From positions 1-10,802 of the forward strand of contig CAMBEY010000081.1 of NCBI GenBank assembly GCA_945865705.1: a stretch of 10,802 bases of DNA, written 5' to 3'. Shown piece by piece: positions 7,297 to 10,802 of the stretch. Every line of letters begins with the position of its first letter. Position 1 is the stretch's first letter. Made by a program: the position numbers and the translations under genes. The DNA comes from Candidatus Sulfopaludibacter sp. SbA3. GTDB lineage: Bacteria; Acidobacteriota; Terriglobia; 2-12-FULL-54-10. Under the pieces are notes generated by a model. It ran no database searches. It was not told where the DNA came from and saw nothing but the letters and a program-made list of their open reading frames with translations.

Positions 7297-7333
7297 CCTT
7301 TGCTTCATATTCCTCCCTCATTCGAGCTATGGC

Positions 7334-8356
7334 ATGAATCCATTTTTGAAAAAAATTCTCCTCACTATACCGGCGGTGCGCCGCAGACGGACGGAACGGC
7401 TACGGCTGGAGAGTCTGCTGGAGGAAACCAACGCCACGCTGGCGGCCGCCATTAAGCAACACCGCAAAGAGCTTGCAGGGTTGAACATGGAGAACGGGTT
7501 TAGGCCGGGACATTTCTACTCGCCCTACCTCAATGCCGACGATCCGTCCGTGGTCGCGGCGATGGAGTTGGAGGCCCAGCCCACCACGCCGCTTGATGAA
7601 TTGGGCATTGATGAGCGGGAAGTGTTGCGCTGGTTTGAGCGCATCGCCGAGCACTATGACGCGACGCGCGGCAAAGAACAGCCGTTTCCCAAAGATTCCA
7701 CTGCGGGCAGACGCTACCTCTACTACGCCAACCCATCGTTCTCCCTGGCCGACGCGCTGGCCTTGCTGGCCGTCATGACCACCGCGCGACCGCGGCGCTA
7801 TATTGAGGTTGGGGCGGGGCACTCCTCCTGCGCGGCGCTGGACATCAACGAACATTATCTCGGCGGGACCGCGGAGATGACCTTCATCGATCCCCACCCG
7901 GAGAAGTTTCACCAGCTCCTCGCCAATTTTCCGGATGACCGCCAGCGCATCGTGCCGTCGCGATTGCAGGATGTTCCACTGGAGCGATTCGCCGCGCTCG
8001 AGTCCGGCGACATTCTCTTCATCGACTCTTCGCACGTGGCCAAGACCGGTAGCGATGTGGTCGACTACATGTTCCGCATCCTGCCCGTGCTGCGTCCCGG
8101 CGTATTCGTTCACGTTCACGACATCTTTTATCCGTTCGAGTACCCGTGGCGGTGGATCGCGGAAGAGAACCGCTCATGGAACGAAGCCTATCTGCTGCGT
8201 GCTTTCCTGCACTCGAACCCGCGCTTCCGTGTGCTCTATTTCTCCGACTGGATTTTCAAATGTCGTCGGGACTTGTTCGAGACGCGCATGCCACTGTGCC
8301 TCCTGAACGCCGGCGCCAGCCTGTGGATGCAGACTGTCGATAGTGGGTCAGTTTGA
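7334..8356 (+). CDS. Class I SAM-dependent methyltransferase-like protein, copy 1
   Basis: This 340-residue protein begins with a short basic amphipathic helix (LKKILLTIPAVRRRR, 5-19) and a brief helical linker. A conserved PGHFYSP motif (58-64) follows, then a Rossmann-type methyltransferase core. YIEVGAGHSS (156-165) is motif I for SAM binding, FIDPHPE (184-190) is the acidic second-strand region, LFIDSSH (228-234) is strand 4 and HVHDIFYPFEYP (260-271) is a histidine/aspartate-rich segment after strand 5. Family knowledge: proteins of this Methyltransf_24-like type often occur in surface polysaccharide or O-antigen loci and modify sugars, but the substrate here is unknown and no glycosyltransferase is in view. 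No Shine-Dalgarno sequence is apparent. The last five residues, DSGSV, have no counterpart in copy 2, which stops right after WMQTV; they and the TGA come from the left end of an inserted inverted-repeat element. Confidence 0.85.
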   Translation: MNPFLKKILLTIPAVRRRRTERLRLESLLEETNATLAAAIKQHRKELAGLNMENGFRPGHFYSPYLNADDPSVVAAMELEAQPTTPLDELGIDEREVLRWFERIAEHYDATRGKEQPFPKDSTAGRRYLYYANPSFSLADALALLAVMTTARPRRYIEVGAGHSSCAALDINEHYLGGTAEMTFIDPHPEKFHQLLANFPDDRQRIVPSRLQDVPLERFAALESGDILFIDSSHVAKTGSDVVDYMFRILPVLRPGVFVHVHDIFYPFEYPWRWIAEENRSWNEAYLLRAFLHSNPRFRVLYFSDWIFKCRRDLFETRMPLCLLNAGASLWMQTVDSGSV

Positions 8357-8434
8357 AAATATTGTAGAAACTTTCTTCTAGCCCAGCCCTTCCGGCCTCG
8401 GCTAGAAGAAACGAAATTTCAAACTGTAACACTA
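8341..8434. mobile_element. MITE-like inverted-repeat element flanked by TA
   Basis: The ends mirror each other: TAGTG-GGT-CAGTTTGAAA at 8341-8358 and TTTCAAACTG-TAA-CACTA at 8417-8434. The core CAGTTTGAAA is perfectly inverted (8349-8358 with 8417-8426). A second perfect 12-bp inverted pair, TTTCTTCTAGCC at 8372-8383 and GGCTAGAAGAAA at 8400-8411, lies inside around a 16-nt loop. Both ends carry TA, the target duplicated by IS630/Tc1-mariner transposases, so this may be a roughly 90-bp non-autonomous element of that type. It holds no gene. Its left end encodes the last codons and stop of methyltransferase copy 1. The strong stem could also act as a terminator, though no T-run follows. Confidence 0.55.
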
Positions 8435-8462
8435 CCAACTATGAGGCTATCGCCTTCCTGTA

Positions 8463-8483
8463 TTCCGCTTAATGGTAGAATTC
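8463..8483 (+). promoter_or_regulatory. Conserved 21-bp block upstream of methyltransferase copy 2
   Basis: This is the second copy of the block at 7276-7296, with one substitution out of 21 and the same 37-nt distance to the ATG (8521). It contains TAGAAT (8476-8481) as the candidate -10. The following leader differs from that of copy 1, which argues that selection, rather than mere recent duplication, has kept the block. Confidence 0.5.
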
Positions 8484-8520
8484 AAATGGTCGCATTTTTG
8501 ATCCGCGTTCCGGCTGCTGC

Positions 8521-9726
8521 ATGAACCCACTTTTGAAGGAAATTCTCCTCACCATCCCCGCGGTTCGCCGTGTCCGGGAAAACCGGCTGCGGATCGAGGA
8601 CCTGCTGGCGGGAGCCAACGCCGCGCTCCATGCGGAGCGGGAAGTCAATCATCAACTCCGCAGCGAGTTAGCCGAAGCGCGGGTTTCCGCCGAGGCGGAA
8701 CGGATTGCCGTCGCCCAGCGGCACCAGAATGAGATCGCCGATGCGCGGGCTGCAATTAATAGGGCCGAGGCTGCGGCCCTGGATCTGGCGCAGCGGATGG
8801 CCACTGTCGAAGCGGAAAATCAGCGCATCAAGCCGCAGCTTGACGAGGCGCTGGCGAATCTTTCCGAGACTCGCAAGGCGGTGCTGTTTCCGCCGGGACA
8901 TTTCTACTCGCCCATTGTCGATGCGCAGGATCCGCATGTCGTAAAGGCGATGGAAACGGAGCTTCAGCCCGCCACGCCGCCCGAGCAATTGGGCATCGAC
9001 GAGCGGGAAATGTTGCGCTGGTTTGAGCGCATCACCGAGCACTATGACGCGCCGCGTGGGCAGGACCAGCCGTTCCCCAAAGAGCGCGTCGTCGGCCGGC
9101 GCTACTACTATGACAATCCCGCGTTTCCGCTGGCCGACGCCCTGGCCTTGCTGGCCTTCCTGACCAACGTCCGTCCGCGCCGCTACATTGAGATTGGCGC
9201 GGGGCACTCCTCCTGCGCCGCGCTGGACATCAACGAGCAATATCTCGGCGGTGGCGTGGAGATGACTTTCGTCGATCCTTACCCGCAGAAGTTTCACGAA
9301 CTTCTCGCCGAATTTCCCGCCGACCAGCCGCGCATCATGGCAGCGCGCCTGCGGGATGTTCCCATCGAGCGATTCGCGGCGCTCGAGTCGGGCGACGTGC
9401 TCTTCATCGACTCCTCGCACGTGGCCAAGACCGGCAGCGACGTGACCGATTATATGTTCCGCATCCTGCCCGCGCTACGTCCTGGCGTTTACGTTCACGT
9501 TCACGACATCTTTTATCCGTTCGAGTACCCGCGGCGGTGGATCGCGGAAGAGAACCGCTCGTGGAACGAAGCCTATCTGCTGCGCGCCTTCCTGCACTCG
9601 AACCCGCGCTTCCGCGTGCTCTACATGTCCGCCTGGATACTCCGCTGCCGCCCGGACTTGTTCGAGACGCGTATGCCGCTGTGCCTCCTGAACGCCGGTG
9701 CCAGCCTGTGGATGCAGACTGTCTAA
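8521..9726 (+). CDS. Class I SAM-dependent methyltransferase-like protein, copy 2, with coiled coil
   Basis: This 401-residue paralogue of the preceding gene has the same first helix (LKEILLTIPAVRRVRE, 5-20) and the same catalytic region from PGHFYSP (125-131) to the end. That region includes YIEIGAGHSS (222-231), FVDPYPQ (250-256), LFIDSSH (294-300) and HVHDIFYPFEYP (326-337). By eye roughly four of five residues are identical over that shared part, and the last third is nearly unchanged even at third codon positions. The difference is residues ~35-120: a long charged, alanine/glutamate-rich helix with heptad-like spacing (for example VSAEAERIAVAQRHQNEIAD), predicted coiled coil, about 60 residues longer than in copy 1. 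It may drive oligomerisation or anchor the enzyme in an assembly, while the catalytic role stays that of copy 1 (inference). It has its own upstream block and no obvious Shine-Dalgarno sequence. Confidence 0.85.
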   Translation: MNPLLKEILLTIPAVRRVRENRLRIEDLLAGANAALHAEREVNHQLRSELAEARVSAEAERIAVAQRHQNEIADARAAINRAEAAALDLAQRMATVEAENQRIKPQLDEALANLSETRKAVLFPPGHFYSPIVDAQDPHVVKAMETELQPATPPEQLGIDEREMLRWFERITEHYDAPRGQDQPFPKERVVGRRYYYDNPAFPLADALALLAFLTNVRPRRYIEIGAGHSSCAALDINEQYLGGGVEMTFVDPYPQKFHELLAEFPADQPRIMAARLRDVPIERFAALESGDVLFIDSSHVAKTGSDVTDYMFRILPALRPGVYVHVHDIFYPFEYPRRWIAEENRSWNEAYLLRAFLHSNPRFRVLYMSAWILRCRPDLFETRMPLCLLNAGASLWMQTV

Positions 9727-9730
9727 GCCG

Positions 9731-9760
9731 TTTACATTCTCATTTCGCAACCGATAAAAT
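9731..9760 (+). promoter_or_regulatory. Putative sigma-70-type promoter of the ygfZ-like gene, with overlapping dyad
   Basis: TTTACA (9731-9736) and TAAAAT (9755-9760) are spaced 18 bp, giving a plausible housekeeping promoter and a leader of about 40 nt before the ATG at 9807. An imperfect inverted repeat, CGCAAC-C-GAT ... ATC-GTTGCG (9746-9770), straddles the -10 box and could be an operator, but no regulator is recognised. Confidence 0.45.
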
Positions 9761-9806
9761 GATCGTTGCGGTTGTCTGAATCTCATTCATTGTCAGGATC
9801 ATTTCA

Positions 9807-10802
9807 ATGCCACCAGGAAGCACCTCAACTCCATTTCACAGCCCGCTGCGCGCGCAACTGGAGCAAGCCGGCGCGGATTTTGCCGTCGCCGCGACCGCAG
9901 AAGGCGGCGTCGAGTATGCGGCCACCTTCGGCTCGGCGGAGTCGGAGTACTGGGCGCTCAAGGAGTCCTCCGGGCTGATGGACCTGTCGCATCGCGGACG
10001 GCTCCTGGTCAGCGGCCCGGACGCGGCGCGTTTTCTTCATGGCATGACTTCCAACGAAGTGAAGAACCTCGCCGTGGGACAGGGCAATCATGCGTTCTTT
10101 CTGAATGTGCATGGGCACATTCTTTCCGACGCGCGCGTGTTTCGCTTCGCCGAGCAAAAGTTTCTGATCGACTGCGATCCACAGCGTGTGGGCCTGGTGC
10201 GCGAGAGTCTGGAGAAACACATCATTGCCGATCAGGTGGAAGTGAGCGACGTGCGCTCTGCGCTGGCGTGCCTGGCGATCGAGGGCCCGACGTCTCGCGA
10301 GCTATTGCGCCAGGCCATAGGATTTGAACCGCCCAACTTACAGCCACTCGAATCGTTGATCGTGCCAGGGGACGATCCCAAGGATGGCGACATCGGGCAG
10401 GTCTCGTTGGGGGGATCTCTGCGCATCGCGCGCGCGCGCATCACCAATGAGACGGGCTTCTGGCTGTGGGCCGCGCCGGAGCGCATCGCGGCCATTTGGG
10501 ACAAGGCCGTTGCGGTGGGCTTGCCTCTCGGCGCGATTCCCGTGGGGATGGATGCTGTGGAGATTTGCCGTGTGGAAGCGGGCTTGCCGCGCAGCGGCGC
10601 CGAGATTATCGAGAAGACACTCGTGCAAGAGACCGGCCAACTGCGCGCGGTCAGTTCCACCAAGGGCTGTTACATTGGGCAGGAGATCGTCGAGCGCGTG
10701 CGCTCGCGCGGCAACGTGCATCGCCAGTTGATGGGCCTGCTCTTCGACGGCCCGCAGGAAGTGGCGGCGGGTTCGGAGGTCCATATACTTGGCGACTCCG
10801 GC
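9807..10802 (+). CDS. ygfZ: YgfZ/GcvT-family folate-binding protein (C-terminus beyond window)
   Basis: The frame starts at ATG 9807, with AGGA eight bases upstream, and stays open for 332 codons to the right edge. The GcvT-like fold begins near residue 35. LMDLSHRGRLLVSGPDAARFLHGMTSNEV (57-85 region) is the usual first folate-binding segment, and NHAFFLNVHGHILSDARVF (94-112) the second. The diagnostic YgfZ signature K-G-C-Y-x-G-Q-E is at 286-293, with the conserved cysteine C288, followed by the usual basic stretch (IVERVRSRG). Family knowledge: YgfZ (COG0354) binds tetrahydrofolate and supports assembly or repair of iron-sulfur clusters, with the motif cysteine important. It differs from true glycine-cleavage aminomethyltransferase, which lacks this motif. 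It is cytosolic. The first ~35 residues are longer than in typical members. The C-terminal barrel is cut off. It has its own promoter and is 80 bp after the methyltransferase pair, so it is probably functionally unrelated to them. Confidence 0.9.
   Translation, partial: MPPGSTSTPFHSPLRAQLEQAGADFAVAATAEGGVEYAATFGSAESEYWALKESSGLMDLSHRGRLLVSGPDAARFLHGMTSNEVKNLAVGQGNHAFFLNVHGHILSDARVFRFAEQKFLIDCDPQRVGLVRESLEKHIIADQVEVSDVRSALACLAIEGPTSRELLRQAIGFEPPNLQPLESLIVPGDDPKDGDIGQVSLGGSLRIARARITNETGFWLWAAPERIAAIWDKAVAVGLPLGAIPVGMDAVEICRVEAGLPRSGAEIIEKTLVQETGQLRAVSSTKGCYIGQEIVERVRSRGNVHRQLMGLLFDGPQEVAAGSEVHILGDSG

Noticed and set aside
7184..7321. N-terminal extension of the M28 peptidase from the ATG at 7321
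   Set aside because: The extension would cover the promoter and ribosome-binding site of the GTG start and would bury the signal peptide about 65 residues inside the protein.
8349..8426. Simple rho-independent terminator between the two methyltransferase genes
   Set aside because: The stem is strong, but no T-run follows on either strand, the outer arms reach back over the stop codon, and TA-flanked inverted ends fit a small mobile element better. Termination as a side effect remains possible.
7334..9726. Tandem methyltransferases as one gene split by a frameshift or insertion
   Set aside because: Each copy has its own start, complete catalytic domain and upstream block, so this is a duplication, not a broken gene.

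Overview
The window looks like chromosomal DNA of a Gram-negative, moderately GC-rich environmental bacterium. Acidobacteriota is the best guess. The guess rests on several things together: a large DUF5916 outer-membrane-type protein, a secreted M28 peptidase and a secreted CotH-like protein, several exported proteins in a row, and an interspersed palindrome of the GTCATTCCGAGC...GAGGAATCT type that I remember as common in that phylum (but not only there). No rRNA, tRNA, CRISPR array, integrase or transposase gene is visible.

Layout. Bases 1-883 (minus) hold the N-terminal 294 codons of an exported CotH-kinase-family protein that runs off the left edge. 1138-1803 (minus) is a complete metallo-beta-lactamase-fold hydrolase of the glyoxalase II-like type; a TATAAT box almost touches its start codon. 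The gap 1804-2146 carries a REP-like palindrome, a 30-codon minus-strand reading frame resembling the start of methionine synthase, a 12-bp perfect palindrome and a hairpin. 2156-4471 (plus) encodes a DUF5916 / CBM9-like protein with an outer-membrane barrel ending. It converges on a minus-strand pair: an M28 metallopeptidase (7183-5471, GTG start) followed by an exported protein of unknown function (5443-4493).

Divergent from the peptidase are two tandem paralogous SAM-dependent methyltransferase-like genes (7334-8356 and 8521-9726). They share an almost identical C-terminal two thirds and the same N-terminal helix, but the second has about 60 extra coiled-coil residues. Each is preceded by a near-identical 21-bp block at exactly the same distance from its ATG. 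Between them sits a roughly 90-bp, TA-flanked, inverted-repeat element (MITE-like) whose left end supplies the stop codon of the first copy. The right edge (9807-10802) is a partial YgfZ/GcvT-family folate-binding protein with its own good promoter.

Functionally the window is a run of mostly independent units: envelope/exported proteins (CotH-like, DUF5916, unknown, M28), a probably surface-glycan-related methyltransferase pair, and two housekeeping-type enzymes (MBL hydrolase, YgfZ). I see no obvious defence or other multi-gene novel system. The most interesting structure is the duplicated methyltransferase pair with its conserved upstream block and the small mobile element wedged between the copies.
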